This document shows, piece by piece, positions 1 through 5,139 of a DNA stretch of 7,636 nt. The stretch comes from JAGTVB01 sp964624765 (GTDB lineage Bacteria > Pseudomonadota > Gammaproteobacteria > HK1). The notes below the pieces were generated by a model. It worked only from the letters and a program-made list of their open reading frames with translations, was not told the origin of the DNA and ran no database searches. The DNA lies in the NCBI GenBank assembly GCA_964624765.1, contig CAZUZO010000147.1:1-7636 (forward strand), given 5' to 3'. The position numbers were made by a program, and so were the translations under genes. Every line of letters starts with the position of its first letter. The stretch's first letter is position 1.

Positions 1-58
1 CGCCGTCCGCCTTGCTCTCGGGTCGCTCTCGACGGTTTTTTCACAAGCTCTGAGAGGT
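1..58 (-). repeat. Dispersed repeat, copy 1 (partial, cut by window edge)
   Basis: Read on the minus strand, this stretch starts CTCAGAGCTTGTGAAAAAA and continues with CCGTCGAGAGCGACCCGAG and AGCAAGGCGGACGG. It aligns over about 50 bases, with only a few mismatches, to the start of the element at 4958-5100. It therefore belongs to the same dispersed family in inverted orientation, and the rest of this copy lies to the left of the window. The family is not named here. It resembles the small non-coding inverted-repeat elements that are common between proteobacterial genes. Confidence 0.8.
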
Positions 59-403
59 TGCGGCGGTATTGGGATGCACGGCGTGGCCTCGGCGGCGTAG
101 GTGGCGTTGGTACCGACTCGATGGGTTTCCATCCCGAGACGGGTTGCTCCTTCAGCCTAAACTGGCGTAAGCTCGCGCGGTAGGCGCTTGCGGTGTCTGG
201 CCGTGTCCCGGCGGATCCAGAAGCCTGGATCGTCTACCGGTGCCAGGGCGTCCATCAGGCGGAGGCAGGCTCGTTGCCCGAAGTGGCAACGCGAGAGTCC
301 TCTGGAATCGGGGGTCGTGCACCCGGTATACGGGGTACAGTCGGTTACGCGGGGGGTGCTTCGTTTTCGCAGAGGGTCACCGCAGGCTCTGAATAATCAA
401 TTT
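59..403. other. Gene-free leader region upstream of gpmA, with two hairpins
   Basis: No protein-like reading frame is convincing here. The gpmA frame is open back to 188, but that part has no phosphoglycerate mutase residues. Two perfect stem-loops are visible: GATCCAG/CTGGATC with a 4-base loop (214-231), and CGTTGCC/GGCAACG with a 6-base loop (272-291). The second extends by GAG/CTC pairing across a single bulge. The region could be an untranslated leader or a small structured RNA, but I match it to no known riboswitch or RNA family. I could not place a reliable promoter. Confidence 0.4.
272..291. other. Perfect stem-loop upstream of gpmA
   Basis: CGTTGCC (272-278) pairs with GGCAACG (285-291) across the loop CGAAGT. 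Three more pairs (CTC, partly overlapping the arm, with GAG) are possible beyond a bulged C. There is no U-run after it, so it is not an obvious terminator. It lies about 125 bases upstream of the gpmA start, so a leader-RNA structure is possible but unproven. Confidence 0.35.
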
Positions 404-405
404 AT

Positions 406-410
406 GGGGA
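406..410 (+). promoter_or_regulatory. Ribosome binding site of gpmA
   Basis: GGGGA lies 5 bases before ATG 416 and 8 bases before ATG 419. It decides the start among four in-frame ATGs, because the ATG at 404 overlaps the site itself. Confidence 0.6.
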
Positions 411-415
411 ATTCG

Positions 416-1168
416 ATGATGATGAAGCTTGTTCTGCTGCGACATGGGGAAAGTATCTGGAACCGAGAAAACCTATTCACTGGGTGGACCGACGTGGATC
501 TCTCGGAGAAGGGTATAGAGGAAGCTAAGACGAGCGGGCGCTTACTCAAGGAGGAAGGTTATGAATTTGATATCGCTTTCACATCAGTCCTCAAGCGGGC
601 AATCCGAACCCTATGGCTCGTGCTCGATGAAATGGACTTGATGTGGATCCCGGTGCATCGGTCGTGGCGGCTCAACGAACGCCATTACGGTGCGCTACAG
701 GGTCTTAACAAGGCGGAGACCGCGGCAAAGTATGGTGACGAGCAGGTCTTGGTTTGGCGCAGGAGCTACGATATACCACCGCCTCCCTTGGATAAGACCG
801 ACGAGCGTTATCCTGGGCACGATCGCCGTTATCAGGAACTGAAGGAAAGCGAACTTCCGCGAACGGAATGTTTGAAGGATACGGTGGAACGTTTTCTACC
901 CCACTGGCACGAGGTGATTGCGCCCACGCTACGCGCTGGCAAACGGGTTATCATCGCTGCCCACGGTAATTCCCTGCGGGCGCTGGTGAAGTATCTCGAT
1001 AACGTCTCCGAGCAAGATATTTTGAAGCTTAACATACCGACAGGGGTTCCTTTGGTGTACGAACTGGACCAGGATCTAAAGCCGTTACGGCACTATTACC
1101 TTGGCAATGCCGAGGAGATCGAAAAAGCCATGCAGGCGGTGGCGAATCAGGGCAAGGCGGGAAAATAG
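416..1168 (+). CDS. gpmA: 2,3-bisphosphoglycerate-dependent phosphoglycerate mutase
   Basis: The protein interconverts 3-phosphoglycerate and 2-phosphoglycerate in cytosolic glycolysis and gluconeogenesis, through a phosphohistidine enzyme primed by 2,3-bisphosphoglycerate. At 250 residues it has the normal length of the dPGM family. The histidine phosphatase signature LRHGES sits at the N-terminus, with His10 as the phosphorylated residue. It is followed by NLFTGWTDVDLSEKG, the SVLKRAIRTL stretch, LNERHYGALQG with the acid/base Glu88, and AAHGNSLRAL with the second catalytic His183. All hallmark residues are present, so it should be active. Four in-frame ATGs cluster at 404, 416, 419 and 422. 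The GGGGA at 406-410 is a Shine-Dalgarno site best spaced for 416 or 419. The frame is open back to 188 but that part is not conserved-looking. The gene appears monocistronic: the next gene begins 320 bases downstream, beyond an inserted repeat element. Confidence 0.97.
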   Translation: MMMKLVLLRHGESIWNRENLFTGWTDVDLSEKGIEEAKTSGRLLKEEGYEFDIAFTSVLKRAIRTLWLVLDEMDLMWIPVHRSWRLNERHYGALQGLNKAETAAKYGDEQVLVWRRSYDIPPPPLDKTDERYPGHDRRYQELKESELPRTECLKDTVERFLPHWHEVIAPTLRAGKRVIIAAHGNSLRALVKYLDNVSEQDILKLNIPTGVPLVYELDQDLKPLRHYYLGNAEEIEKAMQAVANQGKAGK

Positions 1169-1183
1169 CTGCCTTGGGATCGG

Positions 1184-1217
1184 GGTGGGGGTGGACGCTG
1201 CATCTCCGCCCCTCACC
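1184..1217 (+). terminator. Possible terminator hairpin after gpmA
   Basis: GGTGGGGGTGGA (1184-1195) can pair, with a bulge and a G-T pair, with TCTCCGCCCCTCACC (1203-1217) across a short loop. It begins 16 bases after the gpmA stop codon. It lacks a following T-run, so it is either a weak terminator or only an mRNA-end structure. Confidence 0.3.
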
Positions 1218-1266
1218 TACGACCCCCCTATTCAGTTGCTTTACGGTAGGGTTGGGAGCGGCGATC

Positions 1267-1488
1267 TCAGAAGCTGTTTTAAAAATGTCGCGAGCGCGGG
1301 CAGAGCAAGGCGCACGGCGGCGACAAAATCGTCGGGAACGATTTTGAACAGCTGGAAGCTGGCCCCGAAGGGGCGAGCCCCAAGGATGGGGCGAGTCACA
1401 ACCGCAGTGTACAAGGGAGTACATGAGGATTCTAGCCGCCGCGCAACGCCGCTCAGGCCGGCGCAGTGATTTTTGGAACAGCTTCTCA
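1267..1488. mobile_element. 222-bp MITE-like element with terminal inverted repeats
   Basis: The left end TCAGAAGCTGTTTTAAAAAT (1267-1286) and the right end (1469-1488, read in reverse complement TGAGAAGCTGTTCCAAAAAT) match at 17 of 20 positions. The inside is GC-rich and shows no coding capacity that looks real. Just inside the left end, GTCGCGAGCG and AGAGCAAGGCG.ACGG recur in the repeats at 1-58 and 4958-5100, so these elements are probably relatives. No transposase is encoded, so any movement would need one in trans. No clear target-site duplication could be defined by eye. The element's right terminus runs into the start codon of the next gene. Confidence 0.75.
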
Positions 1489-1862
1489 TGGGAGTGCCTA
1501 CACAGGTGGTGGATGACAGCGCGCTCGGTCGGGACTCCGAACCGCTCTCGCCCGGAGTTCGTTCCCTAAACAGGTTGACGGAAGTTCTGGTGGAAATGCA
1601 AGAGGTGTCAGCAACCGGGGATGTCACCGGGACGGGTGATTTATTGCAGAGTTTGGAGTATGTAGGGGATCTACTGGACGATATTGTCGAGAGTGGCGCG
1701 ACGGTGCCGGTGGTTTTTCGTTTGCCTGTAGAGTTGATGGATCGTTTGGACGCCTACGTGAAACGATTGAATGATGCCGATCCCTCGCGACGGGTGACCT
1801 ACAATGCTGTGGTTCGGCAACTTCTCACAAGAGCCCTGGGAGCGCAGGGCGGCCCGAAATAA
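1488..1862 (+). CDS. Small protein with C-terminal ribbon-helix-helix-like domain
   Basis: This 124-residue protein has an N-terminal half (1-72) that I do not recognise; it includes a helical, acidic stretch (LLQSLEYVGDLLDDIVES). The C-terminal half (about 73-117) reads VPVVFRLPVELMDRLDAYVK, followed by RVTYNAVVRQLLTRAL. This is the pattern of a ribbon-helix-helix fold: a short beta-strand (VVFRLP), helix A, a turn with basic residues, then helix B beginning after a Thr. RHH proteins usually bind DNA as dimers, so a regulatory role is possible but unshown. ATG 1488 is preferred. A TTG at 1473 would add five residues but lies inside the repeat terminus. GGA at 1475-1477, also inside the inserted element, is the only Shine-Dalgarno-like sequence. 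The gene converges with the DUF4404-like gene, with 20 bases between the stop codons. No toxin gene is beside it. Confidence 0.75.
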   Translation: MGVPTQVVDDSALGRDSEPLSPGVRSLNRLTEVLVEMQEVSATGDVTGTGDLLQSLEYVGDLLDDIVESGATVPVVFRLPVELMDRLDAYVKRLNDADPSRRVTYNAVVRQLLTRALGAQGGPK

Positions 1863-1882
1863 CCAGTGGGCGCTTCGGTGCG

Positions 1883-2155
1883 CTAGATGCTCATCCAGCG
1901 GAATGCATCGATGACCCGATGCATTGCCAGCGTTAGGTCCGGGTGAGCCTCCTCGAAGTCGGTTGCGGCCTCACGCAGCCGATCGAGGAGAGACTGGTGT
2001 TCCTCCATCGCGCCTCCCTCCGCCTTCTCTAGAGTCTGTTGGATATCATCCATGAGGTCCTTCAGCAGGGCTCGATCCTCTGGCTCGACGGATTCGGTAC
2101 GGTCCAGTTCCTCATGAAGCTGTTGCAGGGTCTCTCGTAACCGCCGTTCTGGCAT
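1883..2155 (-). CDS. DUF4404-like small helical protein
   Basis: This 90-residue, acidic, probably all-helical cytoplasmic protein has no signal peptide or membrane segment. It begins with RLRETLQQLHEELDRTESV and continues with EDRALLKDLMDDIQQTLEKA. It ends with a helix pair containing LLDRLREAATDFEEAHPDLT and AMHRVIDAFRWMSI. This order, a 'L..LH.EL..' start and a 'FE.-HP-LT..I..V.DAL...GI' end, is what I know from DUF4404 proteins of gammaproteobacteria. Their function is not established. The start is supported by AAGAGGTG eight bases before the ATG on the minus strand. It is transcribed divergently from the cysteine-rich exported protein gene, with 252 bases between the starts. Confidence 0.85.
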   Translation of the reverse strand: MPERRLRETLQQLHEELDRTESVEPEDRALLKDLMDDIQQTLEKAEGGAMEEHQSLLDRLREAATDFEEAHPDLTLAMHRVIDAFRWMSI

Positions 2156-2226
2156 CGGGTCTACACCTCTTGTTGGGGGACGCTTTGGCGCAAGCGTACC
2201 GGTTCATCGTAATGTAGTTGATTATA

Positions 2227-2245
2227 CTCAGAGCTTGTGAAAAAA
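2227..2245 (+). repeat. Dispersed repeat, fragment of one terminus
   Basis: CTCAGAGCTTGTGAAAAAA is identical over 19 bases to the terminus of the copy at the left edge of the window (minus strand there). The similarity fades directly after it, so this is either an eroded copy or only the terminal part of one. It lies in the divergent gap between the DUF4404-like gene and the cysteine-rich protein gene. Confidence 0.65.
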
Positions 2246-2294
2246 AGACGTTGGTCATCGCATCGATTACCTTTGCTGTTGGGGGCGGCCGACT

Positions 2295-2318
2295 CTTCGG
2301 TGCCAGGGCACCTCGAAG
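2295..2318. other. Imperfect hairpin in the divergent gap
   Basis: CTTC plus GGTGCC (2295-2304) pairs with GGCACC (2307-2312) and GAAG (2315-2318), with a two-base bulge. The arms are separated by only two bases, so the closing pair probably opens to form the loop. It lies 90 bases upstream of the next gene and has no T-run. It may be a leader structure or an operator-like palindrome. Confidence 0.25.
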
Positions 2319-2407
2319 ACGTCCTTGGCGGCTTGGGGTGGTGCTCGTTATGTGCCTGAACAGCTTGGGAAGTAGGGCATCGAGTCTAGCAGTCACGCGG
2401 AGGGATT

Positions 2408-2827
2408 ATGCATCCGGGTCTCAAGTATCTCTTGTCAGGGTCAGTGGGTCTTCTGATCCTAGGTTGGGCATTCGTCGCTCTCAGTCAGGAGGAGTTGAAT
2501 CAATGCAAGCGCAGCTGCGAGAGCGATTACTGGAGGGGAGTGAGCGAATGCCACCGGTCCCACACGTTGTACAACGACATCAAGAAATGCCAGCAGGGCA
2601 AAGAGCAGGATAAGCGCCGATGCCTAGATCGATGCTCGCAGCCGATGGGTCGGGGGCCAGCCGATTGCCTGAAGCGTTGCGATGGCGACTATTGGTACGA
2701 CATCAGTCTTTGCTATCGATCGAACTACCTTTACAGTGACATTAGAAAATGTGAAGTGACCGCAAGAGCGCGCAAGGATACGTGCAGCCAAGACTGCTCG
2801 CGGCAGGCGAGAGAGATCCATCGATAG
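2408..2827 (+). CDS. Exported cysteine-rich protein with two symmetric six-cysteine modules
   Basis: I do not recognise this 139-residue protein as a named family. Residues 1-26 look like a signal peptide: a Lys at position 6, a hydrophobic core LLSGSVGLLILGWAFVA, and a likely cut after ALS before Gln27. The rest is two copies of a 44-residue module, 33-76 and 87-130, joined by a short Gly/Pro linker. Both have cysteines in the spacing C-x3-C-x10-C-x12-C-x10-C-x3-C (33, 37, 48, 61, 72, 76 and 87, 91, 102, 115, 126, 130). Both also share DYW before the third Cys and L-Y-x-D-I-x-K-C around the fourth. The mirror-symmetric spacing suggests an antiparallel helical hairpin with nested disulfides in the periplasm, which is an inference. 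GGAGGG stands just before the ATG. The gene appears to be alone in its transcript. Confidence 0.8.
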   Translation: MHPGLKYLLSGSVGLLILGWAFVALSQEELNQCKRSCESDYWRGVSECHRSHTLYNDIKKCQQGKEQDKRRCLDRCSQPMGRGPADCLKRCDGDYWYDISLCYRSNYLYSDIRKCEVTARARKDTCSQDCSRQAREIHR

Positions 2828-3066
2828 TGCTGTGGCATACACAGTTCCACGGATATTTCTCACCAGCGTCTCTTTATACACCCTATACACCCTCCGAAGT
2901 CACGCCGTAACCACTCGTGGCGTTGAGCGACGTGCTAGCACGCCATGCTCTACTCGCCACGGCCACAAAAGCGCTTTTCCTAGCGGAGACTTGGCTGCAC
3001 GACCGAGCTTTCAGCTAGCTATTACCCCATATACGTGCCCGCCTCCAGAACATTCGGTCATGCCCC
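2828..3066. other. Gene-free stretch with a cruciform-like palindrome
   Basis: No reading frame here looks like a protein. Small structures visible are a tandem 9-mer TATACACCC (2875-2883 and 2884-2892), a nested palindrome (2916-2961, listed separately) and the 12-base palindrome AAAAGCGCTTTT (2967-2978). Upstream parts of the lost trehalose synthase might be hidden here, but I cannot recognise any. Confidence 0.4.
2916..2961. repeat. Nested imperfect palindrome
   Basis: Three arms nest around one centre. CGTGGCG (2916-2922) pairs with CGCCACG (2955-2961), GAGC (2925-2928) with GCTC (2947-2950), and the centre is the perfect 12-base palindrome CGTGCTAGCACG (2931-2942). Short unpaired stretches separate the arms. 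It could fold as a cruciform or REP-like hairpin. It is not clearly a terminator, because no T-run follows. Confidence 0.4.
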
Positions 3067-3324
3067 CGCAAGGTATAGCATCTCGCCTAAGTTCGCGAGT
3101 ACGGAGGTGAATCGCTATTATGCGTGACCAATCGGGGGCGCACCGCGCAGCCGGTGGAACTCGGTCTTGGCCGCTTGCCAGTGGAAATGCGGGGTCGCTT
3201 GCCTTTTCCACCGATCGGCGATCTCCCTTACCCCTTACCTGCTGACCCTGCCCGCCTATGGCTTTTATTGGTTTCGGTTGGCCGAGACGGTGGATATACC
3301 ACTTTGGCATGAAGAGCCACTTAC
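3067..3324 (+). pseudogene. Decayed C-terminal end of trehalose synthase (TreS)
   Basis: TreS converts maltose and trehalose into each other; only its last roughly 80 residues and the linker remain. One frame reads VREYGGESLLCVTN, AQPVEL, PVEMRGRLPFPPIGDLPY (3091-3231). It is preceded by TAA at 3088 and TAG at 3076, around codons for RKV and LA that also fit TreS. The next frame continues LLTLPAYGFYWFRLAETVDI and PLWHEEPL (from 3239). The frames are split by an exact 7-base duplication, CCCTTAC at 3225-3231 and 3232-3238. A second shift near 3319-3323 (CTTA where CTA would keep the frame) leads into the maltokinase frame at PPESLPTLALFDGW. The order matches the C-terminal beta-domain and linker of TreS-maltokinase fusion proteins. 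The catalytic barrel is absent from the window, so no TreS activity is possible from this locus. Confidence 0.85.
3225..3238 (+). repeat. Frameshifting 7-base tandem duplication
   Basis: CCCTTAC occurs twice in direct succession. Removing one copy restores the TreS reading GDLPY-LLTLPAYGFYWF in a single frame. This makes the duplication the likely cause of the first frameshift. Confidence 0.8.
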
Positions 3325-4952
3325 CCCCGGAGAGCCTGCCGACTTTGGCGTTGTTCGATGGTTGGGAGAGTCTTCACGAACATCGGGTGTCTCCGGCTCT
3401 GCGGTCCCTCGCGCGCCAAGCCCGCGAGCACCTTGAGGCTCAAGCGATGCCGCAGTTTATGGTTGCCCAACGTTGGTTTGCCGCCAAGGGCGACAGCATA
3501 GCCCGCGTAGCGCTTATCGAGGACGGGCGATGGCAGCAGCAGGGGGGGCATTGGTTGCTGGCCCTGTTCGCCGTCACCACTAAGACCACAGCAAGCCAAG
3601 TCTACTTCACGCCGTTGTCCTTGGTGTGGGAGACTGAAGGGGAAGCGAGACTGCGGGATCTGCGCGCTGCCGTGATCGCGAAGGTGCGCCAGAAAGCCAA
3701 ACAGGGCATCGTCTGTGATGCCATGGCCGACGGTTTGTTTGCCCGGGCCTTAGTCGAGGCCATCGGCGAGCAGAAGGTGATTCCGTGCAGCGGTGGTCAG
3801 ATTCGGATGGTGGCCACCCACGCATTTCAAGAGCTGTTGGGAGAAGGTCTCGTCCAGGGCGACGGGCATGAGCCGATTGCTCAGGGAACGAACACGGCAG
3901 TGGCCGTAGATGCGCAGTTCTTCCTGAAAATCTATCGGCAGGTCCATGAGGGGATGCATCCGGAGCTGGAAATGGGCCGGTTTCTGACTGAGGTGGCGCG
4001 CTTTGCTCACACCGTGCCGGTGGCCGGTGCCATCGAGTATCACAGAGACGACGGCGTGCTGATGACTCTGGGGTTGCTGCAAGGCTATTTGGAGAACCAG
4101 GGTGATGGGTGGAGTTATACACTCGATTATCTCGAACGCTGTCTGATGGATCGCCAGACCGGTGTCACCGATCCGTCACTCACGCCCCAGGATGCTCATG
4201 CTGCCTACCTCGTTATGGCACGCCGCTTGGGTGGTCGTACCGGCGAGCTCCACCGAGCACTGTCGGTACGCACCGGAGATCCTGGGTTTGATCCCGAGCC
4301 GATCTCGGAACAGGATATCGCGCGATGGAAAAGCAAAATCCGCATCGACGCGGGTATTGCTGTCGAGGCGTTGAAGCGGGGCCTCAATACCTTGCCGGTG
4401 AAGGTGCAGCCTGTCGCCGGTACCGTGCTCGAAAGCTGGGAGGCCCTGCTGGCCCATACGCTGGCTTCGGTTCCCGACACAGTGGCGGGCGTGAAGACGC
4501 GCTATCATGGCGACCTGCATCTAGGCCAGGTGTTGGTGGTGCAAAACGACTTTGTCATCATCGATTTTGAGGGGGAACCGATGCGCAGCTTTGCGGAGCG
4601 GCGCGACAAGCACTCAGCGCTCCGTGATGTGGCCGGCATGCTGCGGTCGTACAACTACGTCGCCTTTGCTGCATTGTACCGAGTGACCGCCGAACAGCCG
4701 GATGACTTCGGGCGCTTGGAGCCCCATGCGCGGGCTTTTGGGGCATTGGCGGTGGAGGCCTTCATGGCCGGTTACCAGGACGCCATTCAGGACTGCCCGG
4801 TGATGCCCGCCGATGCGAGCGTCGCCCGACACTTGCTCACGCTGTTCATGCTGGAAAAGGCGTTCTATGAGCTGCGCTATGAGATTCAGCATCGACCGAG
4901 CTGGGTGGGGGTGCCGGTCAACGGTATTTTGGCTTTGACTGACAGACTGTAA
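3309..4952 (+). CDS. mak: Maltokinase, formerly the C-terminal half of a TreS fusion
   Basis: Maltokinase (Pep2 type) phosphorylates maltose with ATP to maltose 1-phosphate, the donor for GlgE-dependent alpha-glucan synthesis; it is cytosolic. The 547-residue product has the N-cap motif QRWFAAKG (residues 54-61). Its kinase-like C-lobe has YHGDLHLGQVL with catalytic Asp402, and VIIDFEGEP with the metal-binding Asp419, as in aminoglycoside-phosphotransferase-like kinases. After that come RDVAGMLRSYNY and a helical end, LTLFMLEKAFYELRYE. All key residues are present. ATG 3309 is the first sensible start, although the frame is open to ATG 3258; the 3258-3308 part is out-of-frame TreS DNA. No good ribosome binding site precedes either ATG. 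ATG 3447 (MPQFMVAQRWF) is a shorter option. A 187-base gap containing a repeat element separates it from treZ. Expression is uncertain because the fusion partner that carried its start is gone. Confidence 0.85.
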   Translation: MKSHLPPESLPTLALFDGWESLHEHRVSPALRSLARQAREHLEAQAMPQFMVAQRWFAAKGDSIARVALIEDGRWQQQGGHWLLALFAVTTKTTASQVYFTPLSLVWETEGEARLRDLRAAVIAKVRQKAKQGIVCDAMADGLFARALVEAIGEQKVIPCSGGQIRMVATHAFQELLGEGLVQGDGHEPIAQGTNTAVAVDAQFFLKIYRQVHEGMHPELEMGRFLTEVARFAHTVPVAGAIEYHRDDGVLMTLGLLQGYLENQGDGWSYTLDYLERCLMDRQTGVTDPSLTPQDAHAAYLVMARRLGGRTGELHRALSVRTGDPGFDPEPISEQDIARWKSKIRIDAGIAVEALKRGLNTLPVKVQPVAGTVLESWEALLAHTLASVPDTVAGVKTRYHGDLHLGQVLVVQNDFVIIDFEGEPMRSFAERRDKHSALRDVAGMLRSYNYVAFAALYRVTAEQPDDFGRLEPHARAFGALAVEAFMAGYQDAIQDCPVMPADASVARHLLTLFMLEKAFYELRYEIQHRPSWVGVPVNGILALTDRL

Positions 4953-4957
4953 GAAAG

Positions 4958-5100
4958 CCTGAGAGGCTGTGAAAAAACCGTCGCGAGCGACCCGAGAGCC
5001 AGGCGGACGGAGCGCAGCGACGAGACATATCAGATAGATAGGCGAGCAGCGAGCACCGTCCAACCGAGCTATCGGTCAGCGCAGCAGGGAGCCTCTCGGG
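4958..5100 (+). repeat. Dispersed repeat, complete copy with terminal inverted repeats
   Basis: The left terminus CCTGAGAGGCT (4958-4968) is matched at 10 of 11 positions by the inverted right terminus AGCCTCTCGGG (5090-5100). Inside are GTGAAAAAACCGTCGCGAGC and GGCGGACGGAGCGCAGCGAC, and then a CATATCAGATAGATAGGCGA segment whose relative is in the copy after treZ. At about 143 bp and non-coding it is MITE- or REP-like. It begins five bases after the maltokinase stop and ends 39 bases before the treZ start. If mak and treZ are co-transcribed, the element lies within the message. Confidence 0.8.
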
Positions 5101-5125
5101 CTGGCGTTGTCGGTGGACCCTTTGC

Positions 5126-5130
5126 AGGAG
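5126..5130 (+). promoter_or_regulatory. Ribosome binding site of treZ
   Basis: AGGAG lies nine bases before ATG 5140. It supports that start over the in-frame upstream GTG/TTG region, which runs towards the repeat element. Confidence 0.65.
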
Positions 5131-5139
5131 ACAGAGACC

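Noticed and set aside
188..415. Upstream extension of the gpmA frame giving a 326-residue protein
   Set aside because: The extra residues are Arg/Ser-rich with no family similarity. The ribosome binding site and the normal family length both point to a start at 416-422.
1029..1627. Open frames on both strands across the gap after gpmA (for example 1101-1469 plus, 1029-1424 minus, 1241-1627 minus)
   Set aside because: They overlap gpmA, the inverted-repeat element or the ribbon-helix-helix gene, are rich in Arg/Pro/Ser, and resemble no protein family. They are shadows of GC-rich DNA.
1488..2155. A toxin-antitoxin pair made of the ribbon-helix-helix gene and its neighbour
   Set aside because: The two genes converge rather than forming an operon, and the neighbour looks like a DUF4404 protein, not a toxin.
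3258..3308. ATG 3258 as the start of the maltokinase
   Set aside because: The residues between 3258 and 3309 are TreS codons read out of frame, and no ribosome binding site precedes this ATG.
3225..3325. Programmed ribosomal frameshifting joining TreS to maltokinase
   Set aside because: Two shifts would be needed, one explained by a plain 7-base duplication. Stops at 3076 and 3088 and the missing catalytic barrel mean there is no upstream product to continue.
3607..4122. Long minus-strand frame of 171 residues opposite maltokinase
   Set aside because: Its composition (Pro, Arg, Ser, His) is typical of an antisense shadow of a GC-rich gene, and the plus strand has a clear enzyme.
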